A stretch of 64,000 nt of DNA, taken from assembly GCA_022605405.1 (NCBI GenBank), contig JABYQQ010000008.1, positions 1,054,001-1,118,000 of the forward strand, read 5' to 3'. This DNA comes from Earliella scabrosa (lineage: Eukaryota > Basidiomycota > Agaricomycetes > Polyporales > Polyporaceae). The position numbers and the translations under genes are program-made. Below, piece after piece: positions 11,341-22,052 of the stretch. Each line of letters opens with the position of its first letter. The stretch's first letter is position 1. The notes under the pieces are model-generated. The model saw only the letters and a program-made list of their open reading frames with translations. It had not been told where the DNA came from and did not search any database.

Positions 11341-11866
11341 GGCGAGGGATGGTCGTGGTAAGGGCAAGAGATGTCGATGGACCCGCGAGGTGCAACATCG
11401 GCCGTATTTCCCACGCCACAAAGGCGTCGACGCGACGCGTCGTTCCTTGATAAGTAAGTACCAGGTAAGTCTAGCTAGTACTTACTGAGTACTGAGTAGC
11501 CCACTTACGATCCGCATTTCAGTCACGGTGAGCCTGCCTGCCTGGCAAGCATCTCGTGTTCTGTCCCCTCGAGCCTGAGACCTCTTGCATATGCGACTCT
11601 TGGTTTCTCGCCTTGGCTGACGATCCAGCATTCGCCTCTCCGTCGACAGGCAATTCGTCGGTACGATCTTGGGACCTCGAAGTCGTCTGCCTGGCCCTGC
11701 CAAGTACTAAATATTAAAGCCTGTGGCTGGCGAATCGCTCTGTACCACATCGCAAGATAGCAAAGAACAGCCTGGCCGCCGGGACACAACTTCAAGAAGT
11801 GAGTAGCGGTTCTCCTCTGTCAAGACACGAGTTGATATGGGAGAAGGCTACTAGTAGGCCTACATC

Positions 11867-12783
11867 ATGAACAAATTTTGGCCTGGACAACGTGTTGAAG
11901 CCGCCAGACAGCAAGACTCGTTCGCAGCTTTTCAGCCCGGTACCCTCGTTCACCCGAACCTTACGTTTGGACAGCTATACCAAGTCACAGATCGGATGCC
12001 CCAAGCCACCTGTCCAAACGGCTTGTCTATCCAGCTTGTAACACTACAGGGACCGACTTCGGAAGGCGCTCGAGGACGGGACTTCACTCAGCATAGTCAG
12101 GGGAGCATCCCGTCAGCACTACGAGACATGCACTGAAGTCGTTCTTCGTATCCCGGACTACAAAGAGAAGATGGTGATCCGAGATGAGTATGATCTGCTC
12201 GACGTGGTCGACAGTCTATGTGCAAATTCGTACTCTCAATCCTTTCGGTGGTCAATGCGGCATGTTGATGGCTGTCCTCACCAAACCACATGGGCGCACA
12301 GACCCCTCCGGAGCGCCGGCCTATCAACATGTATCAGTCTTCTTCGCCGCCTACCGCGAGCGGCGTTCCTACGGTTTACACAGGTGAGTAGAGCGAGGGG
12401 TGGAATGCATGCATGCTGCTGTAACTTTGCCTGATCGTTCCCAGTTTTGTAGGTACCAGTAGATCGTCTGTGAGAGTCAGCGTGGGCTCTGCCCCATGCC
12501 TCGGTTCACGGTCTGTCTGGATGAAGAACTTCCATCTGTACTATATGGGACACCCCGATTTCACGTTGGACGTAGTCTCCTGGGGCTCAAGGTGGGCAGA
12601 GTGCCTATTGAGTCGTCACCTCTCTTTGACCTGTCTTTGTTTCTTGTCATTTCGTCACGAACGGAAACAGGAGTCCCCACAGGAAGCCTTCCATACTCCT
12701 AGGGCGGCTCGCCCTTAGGTTCCCAGCCTCCCACCCAACACTTCGTTCACGTTCCGCTCCCTACCGGGCCCCTCAATCGCAGT
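11867..12783 (+). pseudogene. Frame-broken uncharacterised polypore-type gene
   Basis: Coding-like segments run in order but change frame. The first, from ATG 11867, is open to 12136 (FQPGTLVHPNLTFGQLYQVT, LQGPTSEG). A second frame near 12130-12215 reads TEVVLRIPDYKEKM and DEYDLLDVV. A third, after one extra base near 12212, reads TVYVQIRTLNPFGGQC and FFAAYRERRSYGLH. From there two introns are still spliceable in frame (about 12385-12443 and 12593-12660), giving VRVSVGSAP, SVWMKNFHLYYMGHPDF and DVVSWGS. Two shifts of one base in the 5' half, with an intact 3' half, fit a recent pseudogene; sequencing error or an unusual intron could also explain it. I know of no function for this family. Confidence 0.42.
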
Positions 12784-13084
12784 GACTCGTGTTGCACTAC
12801 GAGTGAGTGCATGCCCTGTGTCCTTCCTTGTTCACCGATGTGGTTTGCTCCCGCGCCCCGTGCTTCTTTCCCCCATGTGCTGTTATCGTTTGGTTGTCTC
12901 ATTTGCGGCATCGTGGGCGCCGCACCGAATGCATATATACTGTGGCCTGCTGGCCTCTGCACTCTTTCACCGCCCCTACGCATAAACATCGTCACTGAGC
13001 ACCCTCATCCCACTGACACTGACATCAACTGACATTGCAGCATCGCAGCTGCGACTTCCGTCTCTATCCTAAACTACTTATCCT

Positions 13085-15436
13085 ATGTCCGGCACGCCCG
13101 ACGCCAGCCCAGTCAGTCCAAGCGAGGACGACACGACCCTGCTCGCGGACCGCAAGACGTCCGACACATCGCAGAGCACGCTCGATGCGGCAGTCGCTGT
13201 CTCTGTACTCCCCTCAGTAGCTCCTCGGAAGGATGCGAGGCTGTATGCGATCTTCGCTGCGCTGGCTTTTGCGCTGTTCTTGCCTCCGCTCGAACTGGTG
13301 CGTTTTGACTGCGTCGAAGCCGGTTGTCGCGGCCGCAAATCCTGACACTTTCTTTGCCGTCTCCGACAGACCTCGGTGTCGACCGCGCTGCCTACCATAC
13401 TCCAGGACCTCGACGGGCAGGACTTTATCTGGATCTCTTCCGCGTACACCCTCGCTGCCACGGCTATACTGCCCATGAGCGGCGCTCTAGCGGAGGTGCG
13501 TGCTCGCTGCCTCTCCCGTACCAAGCAAAGTGTCACTCAGCGGTTTGCCCGTGTGCGTGCAGATGTTTGGCCGCCGCCTCGCCATGCTCATCGCGCTTTT
13601 CCTCTTTGGGCTCGGAAGTGCCCTGTGCGGCGCTGCCCAGAACATACCGATGCTCATCGGAGGCCGCAGTATGTCCTTGCTCCCGTGCATCTGCATCGTG
13701 TTCCATTCGTCGTCGGGACTCACGAACGTTTTGCCAGCCATCCAGGGCATGGGCGGAGGCTGCATCGTCTCCCTCACGACAATCGTCATCTCAGACCTGG
13801 TGCCGCTCAAGGATCGCGGGTCCGTGAACGGCATGCTAGGACTGTGAGTACCTCGCGCAGCTCGCATATGGTCATCTTAGTTGACGGTGATGCGATAGGG
13901 TTTGGGCATTGGCGGCTGCCTTGGGTCCGCTGCTCGGGGGTGCCGTCTCGACGAGCGGCCAATGGCGCTGGCTGTTCTGTACGTGCTTTCTCTATGCTGA
14001 TCCATTCAGTGACTGTCATTGAATTTGACTGCTTTGCGGCGTCACGCAGACATGAACCTTCCTGTCGTTGGCATCGCCTTCGTGCTCGTCGCAGTGCTGC
14101 TCAAGCTCAAGACCCCGCCCGGGACGATCATGGAGAAACTCGGACGAATTGATGCAATGTACGTGCTTCGATACGGCCTCGCTGGTCCATGGTTCTGATA
14201 TATTTTATCGCAGTGGCAACTTCATCTTCATAGCGAGCACGAGCTCGTGCATCCTCGCGTTGACGTGGGGTGGGGTCATCTACCCGTGGTCGTCTGCGCG
14301 AGTGCTAGTACCGCTGCTCGTCGGCCTCGGCGGAATGGGTGTGTTCCTAGTCTATGAGGCGCGCTTTGCAAAGTACCCCATGGTCAGTGCTGCGATCTTG
14401 CGCCCATCCTTTCCCCTATACTCATCGACACTACAGGTGCCCTTCTTGCTGTTGTCAAATCGCACGAGCTTGAGCGGGTAGGAAACTCGTCGATCACTCT
14501 GCATAGCTCCACTCGATACTGAGGTGCACCCCACAGCTATATTCAGACCTTCATTTTTCCCGTCATCATGCTCTCAGTCGTGTGTAAGTCGCCACCACTT
14601 CTGCCACTACCGTGGCTTCGAACTCATCCTTTCATCATGCAGACTACCTCCCAACGTACTTCCAAGCATGCAAAGGCGCTTCACCGCTCGGCTCTGGCGT
14701 CGATCTCCTCGCGCTCTCCGCCACCTTCGGGCCCGCCGTGATCTTCACGAGCATCAGCGTGACCAAGCTCAGCCGGTACCGCACTCAATGCTACCTCGGC
14801 TGGGCGTCCCTCATGCTCGCCATGGGCCTCTTGTCCACCGTCAACGCAGCCTCCCCCCTCGCGCGCGCGATCGGCCTCTCTGTGCTCGTCAGCGTCGGCA
14901 CGGGCATCGGTTACGCCGTCACGTACTTCCCTGTCCTCGCCCCGCTACCGGTCGAGGAGAACGCGCACGCGCTCGCGTTCTTTGCCTTCTGTCGGCTCTT
15001 TGCTGGGGTGAGTCGTCCCCATATTGATTGTGACGTCCGCTCAGGCCTCGTATTCGCATACATGGGGTAATAGGTGTGGGGCGTGACGATCAGCGGCACG
15101 ATCCTGCAGAACGAGCTCAATGCGCGCCTCCCTCACGAGTTCGGCGCGCTCTTCCCCGGCGGCGCGTCGGGCGCGGCGATCGCGTACTCGGCGATCCCAG
15201 TTATTGCGCGCCTCGACGAGCCACTGAAGAGTGAGGTGCGGACGGCGTTCGCGGGCAGCATCGCGGTGATCTGGAAGGTCATGATCGGAGTTGCGGGCGT
15301 TGGCTTGCTCTCGTCGCTCTTCATGAAGGACGTACGGATGGGCGGCGAGGTGGACAAGAAGTGGGGGATGGGCGATGTGCAGGACACGGAGGATGGGAGA
15401 CAGACTGGGGAGAAGCCTGAGGTGCTGGAGGCTTGA
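13085..15436 (+). CDS. MFS multidrug transporter, DHA2 (14-TM) type
   Basis: Eleven exons (13085-13297, 13370-13495, 13563-13668, 13738-13843, 13899-13978, 14050-14158, 14214-14382, 14437-14477, 14537-14583, 14643-15007, 15074-15436) give 574 residues in one frame. The family uses the proton gradient to export toxins, drugs or metabolites across the plasma membrane. Diagnostic pieces are the first helix after a polar N-terminus (LYAIFAALAFALFLPPLE), the TM1-TM2 block STALPTILQDL..FIWISSAYTLA, the loop motif ALAEMFGRRLAM, the TM4-TM5 segment GMGGGCIVSL, the motif C-like stretch AAALGPLLGGAVS, and the W-R-W-x-F-Y-M-N-L-P sequence typical of DHA2. The tail is hydrophilic and acidic. Several exons are under 50 nt. 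The substrate cannot be told. No biosynthetic gene is adjacent, so general detoxification is as likely as metabolite export. Confidence 0.9.
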
Positions 15437-15652
15437 GGTGGTCCTAGCAGCCTGAGCGTAGTTACCACAATCTGAGTCCCCTGACAACGTGCTTATGACG
15501 GTTTATGATGCTGCATCTCCCTAGATGATATACTGTCCCCTATCAGTTCATACCAACTATGTACATACATACAGTACTAGTGCGGTTGCTTCAAGGTTTC
15601 ATACGGGCCAAGCTCTGGAAACATGGGTTGCGGTGTGAGAACGGTCCGTAAT

Positions 15653-15743
15653 GGCGCTATAGTGTAGTGGTTATCACTTGGGATTCTGATGTGGTGTTCC
15701 AAAAAGTGTTCCCAAAACCCAGGTTCGAGCCCTGGTAGCGCCT
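15653..15743 (+). tRNA. tRNA-Gln(CTG): tRNA-Gln (CUG anticodon) with a 19-nt intron
   Basis: The acceptor stem GGCGCTA pairs with TAGCGCC. The D-arm TATAGTGTAGTGGTTATCAC is the pattern of fungal tRNA-Gln. The anticodon stem TGGGA pairs with TCCCA, with loop T-T-C-T-G-A then T; the anticodon CTG is at 15686-15688. The T-arm carries GGTTCGAGCCC. An intron of about 19 nt (15690-15708) lies one base 3' of the anticodon, the canonical place for tRNA splicing endonuclease. The mature length of 72 nt (before CCA) fits. It is on the plus strand, 217 bp after the MFS gene. A T-run needed for Pol III termination is not obvious immediately downstream. Confidence 0.93.
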
Positions 15744-15934
15744 CCAGTCTTACTATGTCGTTTTTGTCCTGTGATCAAGCAGCCCGACAGAAGAATATTA
15801 AACTTACATACTTCCCCAACGCACCACATCCTGGTCTGGCAGGCAGCGTTCATGGTGCCTCCTTGGCCTTATGTGCGTTAGGAGGCAGCCATCATTCCAC
15901 ACGTACACTCTGTCTATACAACAGGAGAAGTTGT

Positions 15935-17733
15935 CTACCAACGGCGCAGTAACACAGCGCTCGTAACAGCCACGCACGCAAGCGTCGTCGCGAGCGTCGA
16001 GGGCAGGAGCGCGAGCGCGCCGCTCGACGAGCCCGGTACGGGGAGGAAGTTGCTCGCGTCTTCCTTCTGCTGCTCGGCGGATTGCTGTTTGGAATCAAAA
16101 AGGGGGGTTGGTCAGCTCCGGGAGTTGGCTCATGCAGAGGAGCCGGCAGGGTGTACCTTGAACGCGACGATGCCGATGAGCACGCCGGCGGCGAAGAAGA
16201 CGAAGGCTTGGATGAGCCAGATGACGCCCCACACTGCAGCATATGCGCGACGTCAGTGCCGAGTGCCGAGTACTGAGTGCGAGAGGGTGAGGCGGAGTGG
16301 ACCGTACCTTGTGAGGGACAGCAGCCGCAGATCTCCGCAAAGGACGACGCGTCAGAGCCGTTCACTTTTCGTGCTATCGTGTCGTCTGCAGGGCGAGCTG
16401 TGTGAGCGCGGTGTCTGCGAGGGCAAGCGACGGAGCAAGGCACTCACCGACAACGTCCCACAGGACGTACATGTCGGACATGACGCCGATGAACAGGACC
16501 TGCGGGCGGGGGGTGCCAGGTTAACATGAGCAGCACGGGCGCGGGCGGAGGTAGCGCGGAGGCCGACTTACAAAGTACCGCAGCGCGATGCCGCCGCCGA
16601 CGAACCAGAAGAGCACGATGAGGCCGGACATGCCCAGGATGAGCAGCCATGTTCTGCACGAATCGAAATATGCACCACGATCAGCAAGGCTTGAAGCCAC
16701 TCATCAGGGTGCACTCACAGCCAGCTCCTGCGCGCCCACCAGAGCGTGAAGAGGAAGAAGACGGCCATGCAGATGGACGCGATCTTGCTCGCGTTCGTGT
16801 TGAACCCGCACGCGATCAGCGCCGCCCCGATGAGCGACGAGCCAAGGTAGCCCGCGGGGAGCGTTATCCACGGTATGCCTCCCGACATCCGCGTCGCGCC
16901 TCCTTCGTCCGCTGTGGGAGAGGATACATTCAGTGCCGACTTGCGTGGGGAGGCGAAGGCAATGGGAAGGGGCACGTACGGTCGAGTTCGATAGAGTGTA
17001 TGTGCGCACATGTGAGCACTGTGCATCGGGGAAGCAGGAGCACGGCTCGTCAGCACTGAACTGGACTGTTCAAGCCCGAATGCTCCGTCTCGCCGCCTCC
17101 GCCACAGCTTGTGCTTGCACTGCGGGCGTACGAGACGGATGCGACATGGAGGCACTCACCGCCGGCGAAGGCATGGCTCATCTATACCGCACCCGCACGC
17201 ATGACATGAGCTCTTCTCGCTCAGATCCTGACGAAGCATAAGAAGCAAATAGGGACGCACCTCATGGAAGCCTACAGTCAATAGCCTTCACCCCCAACAA
17301 CCAGAGTCAGCCCGTGCTCCCCTACGTCCACAAGTGCCGCAACCACGACATCTCCGACTCGGGACGGCGCAACCAAGACTCACTTGAACGGATAGACTGC
17401 AGTCGCAAACGAGTCGTGCGGTACGGGACATCGAGACTCGTCAGAACCAGCACAAGTCTGGACGGATGGAGAGACTCACTTATTGCAGATACATAAGGCA
17501 AATGCCTGCGCACCGTCCCGTCCACCGCACACGATGCATGAGTGCATGAGCTTCCCCTCCCTCACCCCGCAGCCACCAAGCACGAGCACGCACCACAGGA
17601 TCGCAATCGCGATGATGTAGCATCCCGCGACGATGAGTGTGTTCCGCTGGGTCTCGTTCGGCGTGAGGGTCTCCCGCGCGTCTCGCGCAAAGACGGCGAA
17701 GTTGTGTTCGGGGTATCCGTTGACGTAGGGCAT
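15935..17733 (-). CDS. Peptidase M50B-like membrane zinc metalloprotease
   Basis: Multi-exon membrane protein. Exon 1 (17594-17733) gives MPYVNGYPEHNFAVFARDAR, then TPNETQRNTL and a first helix (AGCYIIAIAILW). Small exons follow with HLPYVSAI and YPFK, then an 11-nt exon (17261-17271) ending in G-F-H-E and a 22-nt exon (17160-17181) reading M-S-H-A-F-A-G: together HEMSH, the HExxH zinc motif. Downstream come DEGGATRMSGGIPWITLPAG with hydrophobic helices (YLGSSLIGAALIACG, ICMAVFFLFTLWW, LLILGMSGLIVLFWFVGGG), MSDMYVLWDVV, a Cys-rich ICGCCPSQ and a last helix before the tail. The order fits fungal M50B-like proteins, believed to cut within or near membranes. Two joins, between YPFK and GFHE (about 17290-17370) and between SHAFAG and DEGG (about 16930-17150), could not be resolved, so part of the chain may be degenerate or use unusual splicing. 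Confidence 0.75.
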
Positions 17734-18156
17734 GGCAGGTCGTCAGAGAGCGCAGCAGAAAGCAGGTAGAGTACAACAAGCACGAGAACGGAGAGATATA
17801 CAAGCCAGATGACTGCGGAGGATACGCAGTGCACGGTTGAAGTTCAACCTTACATTTGCGCCCTCGGGGCTTCGGCGAGTCGATGGCAGTTCGTCTTCCC
17901 TGCTTGGCGGTCTTCGCCTGTGTGCCGTTGCTCGGCCTGCGGCGTCGACGGCGTTCAAACTGCACGACGGAGACAAGGTGTGGGTGAAGAATGTCATAAG
18001 TTCGTAAGGTAAACATGATGCTAGGATGATACAAGACTACAAGGGAAGCAGTTGTGGTATAGCCGAGACACGTCCGTAGAGAACACAGCGACAGGAGTAC
18101 ACGTGAGATAACAATAACGAAACAGGGAGGGAGACGGGGAACGATGCTCATGACGC
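17734..18156. other. Intergenic between two minus-strand genes
   Basis: Holds the promoter side of the M50B-like gene and the 3' flank of eEF3. Only short overlapping frames are present. Confidence 0.45.
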
Positions 18157-21100
18157 TCAGAGCTCGTCGTCGGTGACCTCCTCGCCGCGCTTCTTCCGTG
18201 CCATGCGCTCCTTCTTGAGCTTGCGTGCCTCCGCCGACGTCAACTTCTTCTTCTTGTTCTTCTCAATCTTGTTGCCCATAGCATCGTACTGGTCCTCCTC
18301 CTCTCCGTCCTTCTTGTCGATGCGGGGACCGGAGCCCTGGCCCTCGACCCAGTTGTGGCCGGAAGCCTCGAGGTGACCATCGCGCATGGCCCAGACCTCA
18401 GTGCACAGGGACTCGGAGAAGTCGCGGTTGTGCGTGATGACGAGCACACCACCCTCGAACTCCTTCAGGGCCTTGATGAGCGCAGCGAGCGACTCACGGT
18501 CGAGGTAGTTAGTCGGCTCGTCCAAGCAGATGATGTGCGGGCGGCGCCACGTCGCAGCACCGAGCACGACCTTGACCTTCTGACCACCGGAGAGACCACG
18601 CATGGAGTTGTGCGAGACGAACTCGGCCTCGAGACCGAAGTCCGCGAAGTGCTTCTCGATCTCCCGACGAACGAGGGGACGGAGAAGACCGAGGCGCTGA
18701 GCCTCGCGAGTGTCAACCTCGAGAACTTTCTATTAACGAGGGAATGAATTAGCATCTGCGAACTGAGATCGAGGAAGCAAAGGATATCAACCTTCTCGAA
18801 ACCACGCTTGATGAGGTCGTCACGGGGAAGCCAGATGTTCTCGGACGACGAGAGGTTCTTGAACGAGACCTCGTACTCGTAAGACTGCTTGAGCTTCTTG
18901 CGAGTGATGATCTCGTCGATGATGCGCTTCTGGCCCTCAACGACGACGATCGAACCGTCCTTCATCTTCTTCTCCTCCTCCTCGGAGATCTGGCGGCTCG
19001 CCTTCATCATCTCCTCGAGATCCTCACCAGTCTGGTAACGCCACAACATGTACTCGAGCGGGGTCTTGTCGAGGTGGTTATCGATGTGGTGGAACGCGTG
19101 CTGAGCAACGTAACCGATGACCAAGTTGGGGTGCTTCCAGATCTCACCGCCCTTGTTCGGCTCCATGTCGCCAATGAGGAGCTTGACGAGCGTGGACTTG
19201 CCGGAACCGTTGGGACCGAGAACGGCGACACGGGAGGAGAGGGACACTTGGAGGGTGATGTCGTAGAGCTGCTGGACGGGCTGCGTGGGGTACTGGAAGC
19301 CGACCTTACGCATCTTGAGGAGAGACTTCTCCTTGGTCTTGACACCATCGAGGAGGGGCGGGTCGGGGAGCTTAAACTGGTAGTCCTCCTGCGCCTCGAG
19401 CGTGTAGTAGGAGCGGGCCTCGGGAACAGCCTTCATGAAGTCCTCGAGGTTGCCACGGTAGCGCTTGAGCTTGAAGCGGTTGAGGTGGAGCACGTCCGTG
19501 ATGACGTTGTTCAGGAAGCCGGAGTCGTGCGAGACGATGATCGACGTGCAAGTCTTGAGGCCGGTGAGGTAGTTCTCGAGCCAAGCGACGTTGACGACAT
19601 CCAAGTGGTTGGTAGGCTCATCGAGGAGCAAGATGTCAGCCTTGAAGAGCATAGCGCGGGCAAGCGCGAGCTTCATCTTCCAACCACCAGAGAGACTGCC
19701 GATGGCGTGCTTCTGCCTCTCATCCGAGAAGCCGACGGAGGCGAGAGTCTCGATGACCTCCTCCTTCGTGGCCTGGATACGCTTGTCGGCAAGGATGAAG
19801 TCGAGAACAGCAGTCTCGGCCTCGCTTCCATCGATATCGTGCTCGACGTAGAACGTGCGAACCTCATCGGGGGAGGGGAAACCCTCGACTTGACTGTAAT
19901 GAGAAAGTCCACTCAGCATCGATCACACGTAATGTTTCACATGCAAGACATACCCGTTGGTGATCGCACGCATGAGCGTCGACTTTCCGGTACCGTTCCG
20001 ACCGCAGAGACCGTAGCGGTGACCGCGCTTGAGACGGAGGGTCGCGGTGTTGAGAAGGATCTTCGCACCGTAGGCGAGCGAGAACTGGCAGTTGCACAGG
20101 TCCTCACCCTCCTCCTCGTCCTCAGGAACATCGTCGTCCTCATCATCAGCAGACGCCGACTTGACAACCCACTCGTTGACGATGGAGATGGGCTCAGGCG
20201 AAGCAGATAGGAAAGCGAGGTAGGGAGCAAGCGACTGCCACTCCGAGACGTCAAAGTTCTTGTTGTTGACGAGGTTGGCAGCGAGGGTCGAAGTGTAGAT
20301 GGCAGCGACATCGGCGACCGAGGGGACGGGGTTCGCACCGGCCTTCTTGTAGATGCCGATGAGCGAGTGCGCGAGGGACTTCTCCTCCGCCTTCTTGAGA
20401 GGGGGGAGATCAGAGCCATCGCCGTGCGGGACCTCACCAACCTGACGGAGGGTGGCAATCGCACGGGCAACGACGCTACGCGCCTCGGGGTCACCCATGG
20501 CGGTCTCGACCTTGATCAGACCCGGCAGGAGCTTGGGGATGAACGGCCGGACAGTGACAGGCGAGTCGACGAGCTTCGCCATGTTGTCGACGATGACGGC
20601 GACCTTACGCTTCGTCGCGGTGAGCTTCTCGTTGAGACCGCGGGCCAAGAGCGGAACCATTAGGGAGAGGGTGGGGGAGTCTACTTCGGAAACGAATGTA
20701 GTCGCCGAGAGGAGCGTAATGGTATTAGGGACCTCCTCGACTGGGTTGATTAGAGCCTTGATGAGGGCAGGAATAAAGCGTTCTATGTCCTTGTTCGAGA
20801 CCAGAGCGGTGACCTTTTCGAGCGAATCGCGGGCAGCCTTCTTCACGTCCGCCTTCGTGTCCCAGATCGCCTCGGAGAGGACGGGGACAATCTCGGGGGT
20901 GAGCTTGGCAGTCTGGACAGGTGCGGAGACGACGAGCTGGTTGAGGACAACGAGCGAGCCCGTCTTGAGCTGCCACTTGCCGGCAGTCTTAATCTCGTGA
21001 AGAAGAGCAGGCAGGATCAATCCCGCCGCCCAGGGGTTCATTGCTGCAACGTACGCCTTGACCGCCTCGATGGCAGCCGTCCGCACAGCGGGCATCTTGT

Positions 21101-21461
21101 CGGCGAAGGTCTCAAGCAGCGCAGCGTAGAGACCAGAGTCGATGAAGTAAGGCTCGAGCGCCTTCACCGCGGGGGTCGCAGCGATGGCAGCGACGGCCTT
21201 CGCGGCGCCCTCACGCGCGGCGGGGGACTTCTTGTCGCCAAGAGCCTTGACGACGGCATCGGTGAAGCCGACGGACTGGACGGCGGAGGGGCCGTCCTTT
21301 TGAGCGAGTGCGACGAACTGAGCGGCCGCGGCCTCGCGGGTCGCCTTGTCAGCGACGAAGAGACCAGAAAGGTCGAACTGGCCCTCCGCGGGAGCGACGG
21401 CGGCCTTGAGGGAAGCGGGGTTGGGGATGGCGGGGGAAGCAGCAGCGGTAGTAGCGGGCAT
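18157..21461 (-). CDS. TEF3: Translation elongation factor 3 (eEF3)
   Basis: Three exons (21461-19954, 19893-18792, 18729-18157) give 1060 residues, normal for fungal eEF3. It is a ribosome-associated ATPase that helps release E-site tRNA and late translocation, needed in fungi. An N-terminal HEAT-repeat region (to about 330) and a helical linker lead to ABC1, with Walker [10 protein letters not shown] at about 486-494, LSGGW at 569-573 and [14 protein letters not shown]2 has GPNGSGKST at about 728-736, then the inserted chromodomain-like region, LSGGQK and [10 protein letters not shown]. The C-terminus is a polylysine stretch (KKKKK) followed by an acidic tail. The start MPATTAA has A at -3. 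An upstream in-frame ATG at 21491 falls inside a likely 5' UTR intron. Codon use is strongly biased to C-ending codons, as for a highly expressed gene. Confidence 0.95.
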
Positions 21462-21470
21462 TTTGGGGAT

Positions 21471-21533
21471 CTGGGCACCGGGTTGGGGCATTGAGACGGG
21501 ATGGGGGGTACGATATGAGGGCGGTGTATTCAC
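21471..21533 (-). other. Likely 63-nt 5' UTR intron of the eEF3 gene
   Basis: On the minus strand a donor (AAG then GTGAATAC) at 21533 pairs with an acceptor (GGTGCCCAG) ending at 21471, ten bases before the eEF3 ATG. Splicing would remove the ATG at 21491 and leave the well-placed ATG at 21461 as first start. Inferred from sequence only. Confidence 0.45.
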
Positions 21534-22052
21534 CTTAGGTGATGATACGGTTGAGTCTAGGTGGGGCGACGAGAGCGAAACGCAAGAAAAGGTCGTCAAG
21601 GACGGGAGAGATCACTCTATTTCTATGTGGCCAGAGGCCTGGAGGGAGCACGGTCAGCGGCGGGCACGACGTCGAGCACGAGCAAGGACGCACCGTCTAT
21701 GGGACAAAGAAGAAGAGGAAAGAAATGAGTGGGGATAGAGTTCGGCTTGTCGCCCAATCAGTCTTATATAGGACATCCGTCACTGGGCGGAGTGCGAAAA
21801 AAACGAGGAGACTCACGTGGCCGGAGCCATATCAGGGCCGGCGCTTACACATCGTCCGAGCCGAGTGCGGGGTAACGCTCCCCCGCATGCCCCGGCGAAC
21901 CTCGGTGCTGTCCTGACCAGTCCATGCATGTGCAATCATGCCGCTTCGAGCAGATAACGCCGCCCGGCCTCGGAACTACAGCGTACAGACAGCGAGCTGG
22001 AGCTAGCCAACGTCCGAGTCATGTCCGATGCTTCCCCCCTCTGCTTCCTCCC
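21534..22052. other. Promoter region of eEF3
   Basis: About 520 bp upstream of eEF3 and downstream of the V-ATPase gene. It includes the TATA-like element at 21773-21780. No gene is seen. Confidence 0.45.
21773..21780 (-). promoter_or_regulatory. TATA-like element upstream of eEF3
   Basis: TATATAAG on the minus strand, about 312-319 bp upstream of the chosen eEF3 ATG. The distance is compatible with a leader containing the proposed 63-nt intron. Confidence 0.35.

Noticed and set aside
19074..20210. 378-codon plus-strand frame
   Set aside because: It is antisense to eEF3 exons; biased codon use of that gene leaves the opposite strand open. No motif.
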